Of a DNA stretch of 64,000 nt, positions 16,385-25,797 are shown in pieces. Under the pieces are notes generated by a model, which saw only the letters and a program-made list of their open reading frames with translations, was not told the origin of the DNA and made no database searches. Origin of the DNA: Lachnospiraceae bacterium (lineage in GTDB: Bacteria > Bacillota_A > Clostridia > Lachnospirales > Lachnospiraceae); contig JAFQCI010000076.1 of the NCBI GenBank assembly GCA_017416505.1, positions 1 to 64,000 on the forward strand, read 5' to 3'. The first letter of the stretch is position 1. Each line of letters begins with the position of its first letter. The translations under genes and the position numbers were made by a program.

Positions 16385-17109
16385 GATTTCATGTACTGAC
16401 TTTATTTCCAGAAATGATTTTAAACGGAATGAGTGAAAGTATTATAGGCAGGGCAATTAAAAATGAATATATTTCTTTGAATGTTGTAAACATCAGGGAT
16501 TATTCAGATAATAAACATATGAAGGTAGATGATTATCCTTATGGTGGTGGTGCCGGTATGGTAATGCAGGCTCCGCCGGTTGTAGCTGCTTATGAATCCA
16601 TTGTTGAAAACATGAATCTTGATGTTACAAAGAAGAAACCGAGGGTTGTATATATGACACCCCAGGGAAGTGTTTTTAATCAGGATATGGCACAGGATTT
16701 TGCCAAAGAAGAGGACTTGATTTTTTTATGCGGTCATTATGAAGGAATTGATGAACGGGCATTGGAAATGATAGTGACAGACCATGTTTCTATAGGTGAT
16801 TATGTTTTAACCGGTGGCGAATTGCCGGCTATGGTGGTAATGGACTGCGTTTCCAGATTGGTTCCGAATGTTTTGAATAATGAGGAATCTGCCATGTTTG
16901 AATCCTTTTATGATGGATTGTTAGAACATCCGCAATATACCAGACCAGTGGAATTCAGGGGACAGAGAGTGCCGGAAGTATTATTGTCCGGGAATCATAA
17001 GAAAATTGAAGAATGGAGAAAAGAGAAATCCATAGAAAGAACCAGAGAGAGAAGACCAGACTTACTAGAAAAGAAAGAAAAGGAAAAGAAAGAGAATGGA
17101 AACAGTTAG
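16381..17109 (+). CDS. trmD: tRNA (guanine-N1)-methyltransferase TrmD
   Basis: This 242-residue SPOUT methyltransferase makes m1G37 in tRNA. The trefoil-knot SAM-binding motifs are clear: YGGGAGMVMQ, LCGHYEGIDERA and DYVLTGGELP. The C terminus is a long charged tail rich in Lys and Glu. The ATG overlaps the rimM stop in an ATGA arrangement, and its tail overlaps the helicase gene by 14 bases. Confidence 0.96.
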   Translation: MRFHVLTLFPEMILNGMSESIIGRAIKNEYISLNVVNIRDYSDNKHMKVDDYPYGGGAGMVMQAPPVVAAYESIVENMNLDVTKKKPRVVYMTPQGSVFNQDMAQDFAKEEDLIFLCGHYEGIDERALEMIVTDHVSIGDYVLTGGELPAMVVMDCVSRLVPNVLNNEESAMFESFYDGLLEHPQYTRPVEFRGQRVPEVLLSGNHKKIEEWRKEKSIERTRERRPDLLEKKEKEKKENGNS

Positions 17110-18697
17110 ATTTGAAGAATTAGATTTAAGACCTGAAATTTTAAGGGCTGTAGTTGAAATGGGATTTGAAGAAGCAACTCCGATTCAGGCAAAAGCCATT
17201 CCTGTTATTATGGACGGGGATGACATTGTAGGACAGGCCCAGACCGGAACCGGAAAAACAGCAGCTTTTGGAATTCCAATTTTAAGTAAAATCGACCCTA
17301 AATTAAAAAAGACTCAGGCACTTATTTTATGTCCAACCAGAGAGCTGGCAATTCAGGTGGCAGAAGAGATACGAAAACTTTCAAAGTTTTTGCATGGTAT
17401 TAAAGTACTGCCTATTTATGGTGGACAGGAAATTACAAAACAGATTCGTTCTTTAAAAGGTGGAATTCAGATTATTGTTGGTACACCGGGACGAGTAATG
17501 GACCATATGCGAAGAAAAACCATCCGTCTTGACCATATTAAAATGGTTGCTTTGGATGAAGCGGACGAAATGTTAAACATGGGATTTCGTGATGAGATTG
17601 AATCTATTTTAAGTGAAATTACAACCGAAAGACAAACCATTCTTTTTTCTGCAACCATGCCACAGGCAATTATGGATATTACCCAAAACTATCAAAGAAA
17701 TGCGAAGGTGGTAAAGGTAGTCCGAAAGGAATTAACGGTTGCAAACATCGACCAGTATTATTATGAGGTTCGACCAAAGAATAAACTGGAAGTATTATGC
17801 CGCCTTTTGGATATGTATAATCCACGTTTGTCCGTTATCTTTTGTAATACGAAAAGACAGGTGGATGAATTGGTTTCTTCCTTACAGGGCAGAGGTTACT
17901 TTGCAGATGGAATCCATGGTGATTTAAAGCAGCAACAAAGAGACCGTGTTATGGGAAGTTTCCGTACCGGAAAAATAGAGATTCTTGTGGCAACTGATGT
18001 GGCTGCCAGAGGAATTGATGTAGATGATGTGGATGCGGTATTTAATTTTGACATTCCACAAGATGAAGAATACTATGTACATCGTATTGGCCGTACTGGT
18101 AGAGCAGGTCGTGTTGGAAAGGCATTTTCTTTTGTAGTAGGTAAGGAAGTTTATAAATTAAAAGACATTCAAAGATATTGCAAAACTAAGATTAAGGCAA
18201 AACCGATTCCTTCCATGGATGATGTCATGGCCACTAAGCTGGATAAGATTTTTGAAGACTTAGACGAATATATCAAGAGTGTAAATTTAAATGACTACAT
18301 TGATTTGGTGAATGAATATGTAGATGAAAAGGATTATACTGCTTTAGAACTGGCAGCTGCCTTTGTTAAAATGAAGATGGAAGAAAATCTGGGTACAGAT
18401 TCCTTTGAAATGGATAGGGAATTGGATGATGCAGAACAGACTGGGGCGACTGAACCTGGAATGGTACGTTTATTCATCAATATTGGCAAGAATCATAAAG
18501 CCAGTCCAAAGGACATTTTAGGTGCAATTGCAGGGGAATCCGGTATCCCTGGAAAATTAGTAGGAACCATTGATATGTTTGATAAGTATACTTTTGTTGA
18601 AGTTCCAAGAGAAGTGGCGAAAGATGTTTTACATGGAATGAAAAATGTAAAAATCAAAGGCAAAAATATTTATGTGGAAATTGCAAATAAAAAGTAA
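17096..18697 (+). CDS. DEAD-box RNA helicase with DbpA-type RNA-binding domain
   Basis: A 533-residue ATP-dependent RNA helicase. Motifs in order: Q-motif region, AQTGTGKT (I), PTRELA (Ia), DEADEM (II), SATM (III), VAARGIDV (V), HRIGRTGRAG (VI). Residues about 460-530 form a DbpA/CsdA-type RNA-binding domain that usually targets rRNA or structured RNA. It belongs to the DeaD/CshA group; location next to trmD and rplS suggests a ribosome assembly or cold-adaptation role. Confidence 0.93.
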   Translation: METVRFEELDLRPEILRAVVEMGFEEATPIQAKAIPVIMDGDDIVGQAQTGTGKTAAFGIPILSKIDPKLKKTQALILCPTRELAIQVAEEIRKLSKFLHGIKVLPIYGGQEITKQIRSLKGGIQIIVGTPGRVMDHMRRKTIRLDHIKMVALDEADEMLNMGFRDEIESILSEITTERQTILFSATMPQAIMDITQNYQRNAKVVKVVRKELTVANIDQYYYEVRPKNKLEVLCRLLDMYNPRLSVIFCNTKRQVDELVSSLQGRGYFADGIHGDLKQQQRDRVMGSFRTGKIEILVATDVAARGIDVDDVDAVFNFDIPQDEEYYVHRIGRTGRAGRVGKAFSFVVGKEVYKLKDIQRYCKTKIKAKPIPSMDDVMATKLDKIFEDLDEYIKSVNLNDYIDLVNEYVDEKDYTALELAAAFVKMKMEENLGTDSFEMDRELDDAEQTGATEPGMVRLFINIGKNHKASPKDILGAIAGESGIPGKLVGTIDMFDKYTFVEVPREVAKDVLHGMKNVKIKGKNIYVEIANKK

Positions 18698-18704
18698 AAA
18701 CCTC

Positions 18705-18733
18705 TTGCAATTTTGGTGATTGTATGGTACACT
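18705..18733 (+). promoter_or_regulatory. Sigma-A promoter of rplS with leader
   Basis: TTGCAA and TACACT are 17 bases apart, with TGG directly before the -10 box (extended -10). The predicted leader of about 70 nt before rplS could hold an L19 autoregulatory element, but I could not assign its fold. Confidence 0.7.
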
Positions 18734-18811
18734 TTTGAAGTTGCAAAATGTGCGATGGTCCTCTGCGTGAATTACATGCAAGAACGTCGAAATATATAAG
18801 GAGGCACACAA

Positions 18812-19159
18812 ATGAACGATATTATTAAAAACATTGAAGCTGCTCAGTTAAAGGCAGAAGTTCCAGAATTTAACGTAGGTGATACTGTAAAGGTATATGC
18901 TAAGGTTAAGGAAGGAAATCGTGAAAGAATTCAGGTTTTCGAAGGAACTGTTTTAAAAAGACAGGGTGGAAGCTCTCGTGAAACTTTCACAGTTAGAAAG
19001 AACTCTAACGGTGTTGGTGTAGAAAAGACTTGGCCATTACACTCCCCAATCGTAGAAAAGATTGAAGTTGTTCGTTATGGTAAGGTTAGAAGAGCAAAAC
19101 TTAACTACTTACGTGAAAGAGTTGGAAAGAGCGCTAAGGTAAAAGAATTAGTTAAGTAA
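18812..19159 (+). CDS. rplS: 50S ribosomal protein L19
   Basis: The 115-residue protein matches L19 throughout ([48 protein letters not shown]). It sits at the 30S-50S interface. AAGGAGG precedes the ATG. The last codon and stop (AAG TAA) form part of the direct repeat flanking the element at 19164-19307. Confidence 0.97.
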   Translation: MNDIIKNIEAAQLKAEVPEFNVGDTVKVYAKVKEGNRERIQVFEGTVLKRQGGSSRETFTVRKNSNGVGVEKTWPLHSPIVEKIEVVRYGKVRRAKLNYLRERVGKSAKVKELVK

Positions 19160-19163
19160 TATG

Positions 19164-19307
19164 TAACTGTTCAGAGCCGAGCAGAATGATTTGAAAATAT
19201 AGGATGAATGCTTGCATTCAGGAATATGTTTTTATATCATTCTATTTGGCGGATACGCCACATCGAGTAAAACCGTAGGTTTTGCGAGATTAGGCTCTGA
19301 ATAGTTA
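19164..19307. repeat. MITE-like element 2, directly after rplS
   Basis: A 144-bp insertion with 15-bp terminal inverted repeats (TAACTGTTCAGAGCC left, the right end matching 14 of 15 as reverse complement). It is flanked by the 9-bp direct repeat AAGTAATAT at 19154-19162 and 19308-19316. The inside holds several nested hairpins (AGAATGAT/ATCATTCT, GAATGC/GCATTC, TGGCG/CGCCA, AAACC/GGTTT). No protein is encoded. Its ends resemble, but do not match, those of the 143-bp family. Confidence 0.75.
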
Positions 19308-19334
19308 AAGTAATATCAGATTAATTAATTATTT

Positions 19335-19363
19335 AGAGTCTGTCTTTTGACAGGCTCTTTTTA
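19335..19363 (+). terminator. Intrinsic terminator of rplS
   Basis: AGAGTCTGTC pairs with GACAGGCTCT (one G-U pair) over a TTTT loop and runs into TTTTT. It lies downstream of the MITE-like element, which separates it from the rplS stop. Confidence 0.85.
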
Positions 19364-19380
19364 TCTACTAGGAGGAAAAA

Positions 19381-19935
19381 ATGAATTTTAGGAAGAAAAA
19401 TGAACTGTCTAAAATACAAATACTAAAAAATATAGGTGCTTTTTTCCTAAAGGTAATTGTAGTGATAGCGATTGGATACAGTGTTGTAGCTTTTGGCGGA
19501 CAAACGGCAAAGATGGTAGGAGAATCTATGTCACCAGTCATTCATAATGATGATACTTTATTAGTAAATAAAATAAAATATACATTCTTTCGTCCAAAAC
19601 AAATGGATATTATCCTATTTAAGGTAAGAAAAAGTTCTGAAACCACTTATTCTGTAAAACGTGTCATTGGCGTTCCGGGAGATACGGTACAGATTATAGA
19701 TGGAGAAGTTTATATAAATGGCTCCAAACTGGAAAATCCACCATTTGAAGAATTAATATTAAATCCGGGACTTGCGAAGGACCCGATTCTTCTAGGTGAG
19801 GATGAATATTTTGTTATGGGAGATAATTGTAACATTAGTGAAGATTCCAGATTTGTAAATATTGGTGTAGTTTTAAAAGAAGATATTGTAGGTCAGGTTG
19901 TAAAAATCGTAAATTCAAAAGAAAGGGATTGGTAA
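19381..19935 (+). CDS. lepB: Signal peptidase I (first copy)
   Basis: A 184-residue type I signal peptidase anchored by an N-terminal membrane segment (about 17-38). The Ser-Lys dyad is S49 in GESMSP and K93 in SVKRVIG; box E is YFVMGDN with SEDSR. It cleaves signal peptides at the outer membrane face. AGGAGG precedes the ATG. A second, divergent lepB lies two genes downstream. Confidence 0.93.
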   Translation: MNFRKKNELSKIQILKNIGAFFLKVIVVIAIGYSVVAFGGQTAKMVGESMSPVIHNDDTLLVNKIKYTFFRPKQMDIILFKVRKSSETTYSVKRVIGVPGDTVQIIDGEVYINGSKLENPPFEELILNPGLAKDPILLGEDEYFVMGDNCNISEDSRFVNIGVVLKEDIVGQVVKIVNSKERDW

Positions 19936-19940
19936 AGAGT

Positions 19941-20813
19941 ATGAATTTTCAATGGTATCCTGGACATATGACGAAAGCAAAAAGACAAATGCAGGAGGAT
20001 ATAAAATTAATTGATATTGTGGTAGAAATCGTAGATGCGAGAATACCAATCAGTTCAAAGAATCCTGACATTGATGAACTTGCAAAAAATAAATACCGTT
20101 TGATTATATTTAATAAAATTGATTTGGCGGACCCAAAAGAAACTACAAAATGGGAAAATTATTATAAAGAAAAAGGATTTCATACCATACAGGTAAATTC
20201 AAAATCCGGACAGGGAATGAAGAATGTCACAGGAGTCATTCAAGAGGCTTGTAAGGAAAAAATCGAAAGAGATAGAAAAAGAGGAATATTAAATCGTCCG
20301 ATTCGTGCAATGATAGTAGGAATTCCTAATGTGGGAAAATCTACGTTTATTAACTCTTTTGTGAAAAAAGCCTGTGCTAAAACAGGAAACAAACCTGGCG
20401 TAACCAAGGGAAAACAATGGATTCGTATGAATAAGAACATTGAACTTTTGGATACACCTGGAATTCTATGGCCGAAATTCGAAGACCAAAGGGTGGGACT
20501 TCGTTTGGCATTTATTGGTTCCATAAAAGAAGAAATTTTAAATATAACGGAATTATCTATGGAATTAATTGACTTTTTGTGTCATAATTATAGTAGTATT
20601 TTAAATCAAAGATACGGTGTAGATGAAACTCGTAAAAAAGCTGAAATATTAGAGGAAATAGCTATTAACCGTCAATGCAGATTAAAAGGAAATCAAATTG
20701 ATTATGATAAGGCTGCCGGTATTTTGATGGATGAATTTAGAAGTGGTAAACTTGGTGCTATTACTCTGGAATTCGTAAAGAAGGAGGAGAATGCAAACAG
20801 TGAAACTGTTTAA
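19941..20813 (+). CDS. rbgA: Ribosome biogenesis GTPase RbgA (YlqF)
   Basis: A 290-residue circularly permuted GTPase needed for late 50S assembly. NFQWYPGHMTKAKRQM starts the protein; the G motifs appear in permuted order, NKIDLAD (G4) near residue 60 before GIPNVGKST (G1) near 125 and DTPGILWP (G3). ATG 19941 begins the family-typical sequence; an in-frame TTG 12 bases earlier is less likely. The rplS-lepB-rbgA-rnhB order is conserved in Firmicutes. Confidence 0.94.
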   Translation: MNFQWYPGHMTKAKRQMQEDIKLIDIVVEIVDARIPISSKNPDIDELAKNKYRLIIFNKIDLADPKETTKWENYYKEKGFHTIQVNSKSGQGMKNVTGVIQEACKEKIERDRKRGILNRPIRAMIVGIPNVGKSTFINSFVKKACAKTGNKPGVTKGKQWIRMNKNIELLDTPGILWPKFEDQRVGLRLAFIGSIKEEILNITELSMELIDFLCHNYSSILNQRYGVDETRKKAEILEEIAINRQCRLKGNQIDYDKAAGILMDEFRSGKLGAITLEFVKKEENANSETV

Positions 20814-21399
20814 GAAAAAAGAAGAGTTAAACTTTATGGGGCAGACAGAACTGGAAGAAGAGGAAATTTCATTAAAAGAGGAAATTGTGGATGTTATTAC
20901 TTACATTGGAATTGCCTTTTTTCTTGTAGCAATATTAATTCAGTTTGTAGTGCAAAGAGATGTGGTGGATGGAGAATCCATGATGAACACCTTGCAGGAT
21001 GAGGATAACATTCTGGTAGACAAGCTTACTTATCAATTTAGTGACCCACAACGTTTCGATATTGTTCTCTTTCCTTATGGAGAAGGTGATGAGGAACTTT
21101 GTTTTATCAAAAGAGTAATAGGGCTGCCAGGGGAAACGGTACAAATCAGCCGGTCCGGGGACATTTTTATTAATGGTGAATATTTGGATGAAGATTATGG
21201 ATTAGAAGAAATTCAACAGGATAAAAGATACCTTGCTGCAGATGGGTATACCTTGCAGGAAGATGAGTATTTTGTAATGGGTGATAATCGTAATAATAGT
21301 TATGACAGCAGACAAATTGGCGGAATTAAACGGGAAGATATTATTGGCCGTGCAGTGTTTCGGATTTATCCGCTAAAAAGTATAGGGTTGGTTAAATAA
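20791..21399 (+). CDS. lepB: Signal peptidase I (second copy)
   Basis: The 202-residue protein has an acidic N-terminal extension of about 30 residues, one membrane segment (about 34-54), the catalytic S63 in GESMMN and K107 in IKRVIG, then MGDNRNNSYDSR. AAGGAGGAG lies just before the ATG, inside rbgA. Divergence from the first copy suggests different substrates or timing rather than recent duplication. Confidence 0.93.
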   Translation: MQTVKLFKKKEELNFMGQTELEEEEISLKEEIVDVITYIGIAFFLVAILIQFVVQRDVVDGESMMNTLQDEDNILVDKLTYQFSDPQRFDIVLFPYGEGDEELCFIKRVIGLPGETVQISRSGDIFINGEYLDEDYGLEEIQQDKRYLAADGYTLQEDEYFVMGDNRNNSYDSRQIGGIKREDIIGRAVFRIYPLKSIGLVK

Positions 21400-22172
21400 T
21401 GGAAAGCATTAGTAAGATTACAGAGAAATTAAAAAATTTAACTTGGAACGAGATGGATGCCTTTATTCAGGAATATGAGAAGGATGCAAGAGCCGGAGTT
21501 CAAAAGCTGGTAGAAAAAGCGAAAAAGCAAAAGGAAGCTTACGAAACAGAATGCAAACGCATTGAAGGTATGAAGCAATTTGAAAAGCAATATGCAAATC
21601 TTTCTTATATTTGCGGAATTGATGAAGTAGGAAGAGGACCTTTAGCAGGACCAGTGGTGGCTGCGGCAGTCATTTTACCAAAAGATTGTGATATTTTGTA
21701 CCTAAATGATTCAAAGCAGCTATCTGCGAAAAAAAGAGAAGAACTGTATAAAGAAATTATGGAAAAAGCCATTAGTGTTGGAATTGGCGTTCAAGATGAA
21801 ACCGTGATTGATTCCGTCAATATTTTAAACGCAAACTACATAGCAATGCGAGAGGCAATTTCAAAACTTACAGTAAAGCCAGAAGTTTTACTAAACGATG
21901 CGGTTACGATTCCTGAGGTAGATATTTTACAGGTTCCTATTATTAAGGGAGATACCAAGAGTATTTCCATTGCTGCCGCCAGCATTATTGCAAAGGTTAC
22001 AAGGGACAAAATGATGGTGGAATATGATGAAGTATATAAAGAGTATGGATTCGCTAAAAATAAAGGATATGGTTCTAAGGAACATATTGAAGCTATCAAA
22101 CAATTCGGACCATGTCCAATTCATAGAAGAACATTCATTAAAAATTTCTTGGATAATTCAGAAACTGTGTAG
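21399..22172 (+). CDS. rnhB: Ribonuclease HII
   Basis: A 257-residue RNase HII that removes ribonucleotides from DNA hybrids. The catalytic block GIDEVGRGPLAGP gives D75 and E76, with a further aspartate in LLNDAV and the KGDTKSISIAAASIIAKV segment. An N-terminal extension of about 70 residues is common in Firmicutes. ATG overlaps the lepB stop in TAATG. Confidence 0.95.
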   Translation: MESISKITEKLKNLTWNEMDAFIQEYEKDARAGVQKLVEKAKKQKEAYETECKRIEGMKQFEKQYANLSYICGIDEVGRGPLAGPVVAAAVILPKDCDILYLNDSKQLSAKKREELYKEIMEKAISVGIGVQDETVIDSVNILNANYIAMREAISKLTVKPEVLLNDAVTIPEVDILQVPIIKGDTKSISIAAASIIAKVTRDKMMVEYDEVYKEYGFAKNKGYGSKEHIEAIKQFGPCPIHRRTFIKNFLDNSETV

Positions 22173-22173
22173 C

Positions 22174-22219
22174 AATTCGTAGGTGTCACGGGATAAATAC
22201 TTTTTAATCCTAACATCAT
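22174..22219. repeat. Small intergenic palindromic repeat, copy 2
   Basis: This stretch aligns with 141-183 from ATTCGT through a GTGTCA-GGG-TAAA-TAC pattern. Arms GGAT and ATCC flank an A/T loop. Similarity is around three quarters by eye, so the relationship is tentative. Confidence 0.35.
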
Positions 22220-22241
22220 AATAACAAGGGGTGGAGATTAC

Positions 22242-25200
22242 ATGCAGATTTATAACAATCCGTTTGATAATAAAGCGAATAGAAATAATGCCAGAAGTAA
22301 TCAGACTTTAATGAAGGGAATGCAGACCCTTTCAAAGAATAATTCTGTCAACAATGTGAAACAGACTGTGTCAACATTAGTAAAAGGACAGGTAATCAAA
22401 GGGCTTGTTTTAAATGTTTCCAACAAACAGGTTTTTCTGGAAATGGAAAATGGAGAAAGACTGGAGGCTACCGTAAAAGAAGCCGTAGATTTAAATATTG
22501 GAGAACAGTTATATTTTGAGGTTAAGGATGAATCCTCCAATCAGATACAGTTACGTCCTTTAACAGACCCTAATATTAATCCACAAAATGCCACTTTGGA
22601 GAAGGTGCTTCATTCCAATGGTCTTATGTTAAATGAAAAGAATTTATCTATTGTATCGGAATTAATGGACCAGGGTATGAATCTTGATGATACAACCATT
22701 CGTACTATTATTCGAAATTCTACCAAATTTCCAGAAGCTTCGATTAAGAGTTTAGTTTTGATGGAAAAATTACAACTGCCTGTAAATGAAACCAACCTTT
22801 CTCAGCTTGCAGAATACGAAGAAGGCAATGGAATGATATTAAAACAGACAGAGGATTTTATCCATCAGTTCTGTGAAGAATTGCAGGCTTGTAAGGATAG
22901 CAAAGGCTTTGAAGAAGTATCCCAAAAGCTGAATCAAATTATGGAGGAAGGAGATTCTTCCGTAACGAAAGAAACCGAAGTGCTTCAAAAGATTCATCAG
23001 GTGATAGAAGATGCTACTACTACCAAGGATGCACAAGTTCTTCAAAAAATAAATCAAATTATTCAAACAGAATATTCTAGTTTAAATAATGAACTTAATA
23101 TTTCTAAAGAAGCCTCTGTGATTCAAAAGGAATTACAGACAAGTCATATGGAAGGGTTAGAAATTACATCTGAGACGAAAGGAACTCAGATTCTTGAGAA
23201 AATAAACCAGATTATTCAAGAAGAATATCCAGAAAACATCAGTGCTACGAAAAGTGAAACAGTAATTCAAAAAGGATTAAAGGAAAACCAGTCAGAAAAT
23301 TTACAAGCAGTAAATTTAAAGATGACCCCAGAAGCGAAAGACGCACAAGTATTACAAAAGATAAGTCAAATAATTCAAAAAGAATATTTAGGCGAAATAA
23401 AAGATGCTAAGGGAGAGTCTGTGATTCAAAAAAATGTTCAGACTGGTAAGGCAAAGGATGTGCAAATTTCTGCAGAAGTAAAAGCAACAAAGATTCTTGA
23501 AAAAATAAATCAGTTGATTCAAGATGAAGTTGGTGAAGATGTAAATCATGTAAAGGGTGAAGCTGTAGTTCAAAAAGGACAAATGGAACATCCAACACAA
23601 AATTTACAAACAGGAAGTGTTCAAAAGTTATCGGAAACAAAAGAAATTCAGATAATTCAAAAGATAAATCAAATCATTAAGGAAGAGTATCTGGGAGAAG
23701 TAGAAGAAACAAAAAGTGAATCCGTACCTCAGAAAGAAACAACATTAAATCAGACTCAGAATCCTAAACAGGAGGATAATATTACAAAAGACACCCCGAA
23801 TACTGAGTTAATGCAGAAATTTTCGAAAGCAGCTCAGGAAGAATCCGGGATGAAGAGTCCTGAATTCATTACGAAAATTTCCAAGGCAGTTCAGGAAGAA
23901 AATTTAGGTGCATTAAAAGAAGCAAGAATTCTTCAAAAACTAAACGAAGTTATTCATAATATAGAGAATCAGCCAGAACAAAAGGAATCCATAAAAGGAA
24001 CTCTGATTACGATTAAATTAAATCAATTGATACAAAAGGAAAATCCTGTACCAAACAAAGAAACCCAAATGATTCAGAAATTTGAACAGGTAATTCATGA
24101 AGAAAACCTTGGGACAATAAAGGAAAATCAACTTTTACAAAAATTGATACAAGTAGTTAAAAATCAAAATTCTGATGTAATACAAACCCAAAAGGTTGAT
24201 GAGAATCAGACTCAAAATATGACTATGCCGCAAAATCAAAGTGGTAATGTAAGTCAGAATAATAACATAATTCCGGATAAGGATATTAATATGATTCAGA
24301 ATCAAAGTAATCATATGATTCAAAATCAAAAAATAAATACCATACAAGTTCAAAATAATGACATACTTCAGACAGAATATACTGGTCTTTCAAAGGAAGC
24401 CCAACTGATTCAAAAGATAAATCAGTTGATTCAGGTAGAAACTGAAAGTTTGAATATGATGCAGACATCCGATGTGGAATCTTTGGTTCAAGAAATAAAA
24501 CAGCTGCTTCAGGATGCTTACTTTGAAGAAAATTTAAGCTTTAAAGAGAATTTAAACCTAAAAGAAAATGTGGGAAATCAGAATATAGTCCAGACAGAAA
24601 CTTTAGCTGAAAATCCTTTGGATATGAAGAATTCTCTCTTTTTTGAAGAGTTTGATACCAGTAAGTTGTTAGCACGGACTTCCTCCAAAACAGTAGAATA
24701 TGTACTATCAAACAATGGTACTTTTAAAGAAGTTTTAGATTCCTTTTTTGACCTTGCAAATCAACCATTCCTAAAGGGTCAAATAAGCCAGGAAGATATG
24801 CAGCAAATTACGAATATCTATGCTTCAGAACTGCCAAAAGAAGAGATGATTTCACAGATAGAACAGGTTTTGATAAAGTCATCCAATGTATCTATGGGCG
24901 AAACAATAAATACGACTCAAGCAGAAACGGAACAAGTAGCACAAAAAATAGTAGACTTTATGGACAAATTGGATTTATTAAAAGATTTGCCTCAGGATTT
25001 GACACAAAAATCCGCTTTAAATTCTAATTTTAATTCAAATAAAAATCAGAATTTATATCAAAATTCAACTCTGAACCAAAACGGAAACTCGAATCAGAAC
25101 CTGACATTGAATCAGACTGCAAATATATTGTCCCAGAAATTAGAATCTGAATTATCTGCTTTACGGGAATTTTTGCAATCAAAAGGATTTAATGATATTG

Positions 25201-25793
25201 TAAAGGGTGCATTACAGGAAAGATGGTATGTAGAACCGGAAGATTTAAAAGATGATTTTAAGGTGAAAGAGCAAATCAGAAAAATTGGAAATGACTTAAA
25301 TCAGATTTCTAAGTTGTTTGAAAAGGAAGGTGGATTCCAAAAAACCGCAGAACTTTCGAATCAGATTAAAGATAATATTGACTTTATGAATCAGGTGAAT
25401 CAATATTATAATTATGTTCAGATTCCTTTAAAATTGACCGAACAGCTTACTAACAGTGAGTTATATGTGTATACCAACAAAAAGAATCTTAAGAATAACG
25501 ATGGGCAGATTAGTGTATTGTTACATTTGGATATGAAAAATCTTGGAAGTACCGATATTCATGTGTCCTTAATGAATCAGAGTATTCACACCAGATTTTA
25601 TCTGGAAGAGGAGGAATCTTTACAGATACTAGAAAATCATGTAAATGAATTGGAAACAGCCATTCAAAAATTAGGCTATACCATGAGTTATGAAATGAAC
25701 GTAAGACAACAGATGCCAAGTTTTTCTGAGAATTTACTGGAAGAAAAGCCAAAGGCAGATATTAAGAGGTATAATTTTGATGTAAGGATGTGA
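22242..25793 (+). CDS. FliK-like hook-length control protein with large repeat array
   Basis: A very long (1183 residues) FliK/YlqG-like protein. Residues about 45-105 resemble a small beta domain (VKGQVIKGLVLNVSNKQVFLEMENG), 120-240 are helical, 247-731 hold 13 degenerate repeats, 660-720 and 1005-1060 are Asn/Gln rich, and the last 150 residues (SVLLHLDMKNLGSTDIHVSLMNQ) match the FliK C-terminal domain that engages FlhB. The next gene is FlhX, the partner domain. Same position as ylqG-ylqH after rnhB in Bacillus subtilis. No other flagellar genes are in the window, so a hook-length role is inferred. Confidence 0.7.
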   Translation: MQIYNNPFDNKANRNNARSNQTLMKGMQTLSKNNSVNNVKQTVSTLVKGQVIKGLVLNVSNKQVFLEMENGERLEATVKEAVDLNIGEQLYFEVKDESSNQIQLRPLTDPNINPQNATLEKVLHSNGLMLNEKNLSIVSELMDQGMNLDDTTIRTIIRNSTKFPEASIKSLVLMEKLQLPVNETNLSQLAEYEEGNGMILKQTEDFIHQFCEELQACKDSKGFEEVSQKLNQIMEEGDSSVTKETEVLQKIHQVIEDATTTKDAQVLQKINQIIQTEYSSLNNELNISKEASVIQKELQTSHMEGLEITSETKGTQILEKINQIIQEEYPENISATKSETVIQKGLKENQSENLQAVNLKMTPEAKDAQVLQKISQIIQKEYLGEIKDAKGESVIQKNVQTGKAKDVQISAEVKATKILEKINQLIQDEVGEDVNHVKGEAVVQKGQMEHPTQNLQTGSVQKLSETKEIQIIQKINQIIKEEYLGEVEETKSESVPQKETTLNQTQNPKQEDNITKDTPNTELMQKFSKAAQEESGMKSPEFITKISKAVQEENLGALKEARILQKLNEVIHNIENQPEQKESIKGTLITIKLNQLIQKENPVPNKETQMIQKFEQVIHEENLGTIKENQLLQKLIQVVKNQNSDVIQTQKVDENQTQNMTMPQNQSGNVSQNNNIIPDKDINMIQNQSNHMIQNQKINTIQVQNNDILQTEYTGLSKEAQLIQKINQLIQVETESLNMMQTSDVESLVQEIKQLLQDAYFEENLSFKENLNLKENVGNQNIVQTETLAENPLDMKNSLFFEEFDTSKLLARTSSKTVEYVLSNNGTFKEVLDSFFDLANQPFLKGQISQEDMQQITNIYASELPKEEMISQIEQVLIKSSNVSMGETINTTQAETEQVAQKIVDFMDKLDLLKDLPQDLTQKSALNSNFNSNKNQNLYQNSTLNQNGNSNQNLTLNQTANILSQKLESELSALREFLQSKGFNDIVKGALQERWYVEPEDLKDDFKVKEQIRKIGNDLNQISKLFEKEGGFQKTAELSNQIKDNIDFMNQVNQYYNYVQIPLKLTEQLTNSELYVYTNKKNLKNNDGQISVLLHLDMKNLGSTDIHVSLMNQSIHTRFYLEEEESLQILENHVNELETAIQKLGYTMSYEMNVRQQMPSFSENLLEEKPKADIKRYNFDVRM
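22980..24434 (+). repeat. Array of degenerate LxKINQxIQ repeats inside the FliK-like gene
   Basis: Thirteen copies of a motif close to V/I-L-x-K-I-N-Q-I/L-I-Q begin near residues 247, 266, 317, 370, 418, 471, 523, 542, 563, 589, 610, 631 and 722. Distances fall into two groups, about 50 residues in the middle and about 20 at both ends of that block, with one gap of 91. Confidence 0.8.
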
Positions 25794-25797
25794 TTTC

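Noticed and set aside
18734..18811. L19 leader RNA
   Set aside because: The position suits an autoregulatory leader, but I could not match a specific fold by eye, so it is only mentioned with the promoter.
22980..24434. CRISPR-like or DNA tandem repeat
   Set aside because: The periodicity is at the protein level with diverged DNA and uneven spacing, inside one reading frame. No CRISPR repeat-spacer pattern or cas gene is present.
22242..25793. Surface adhesin or coiled-coil phage protein
   Set aside because: There is no signal peptide or anchor, the C terminus resembles FliK, and the neighbour is FlhX in a conserved position.
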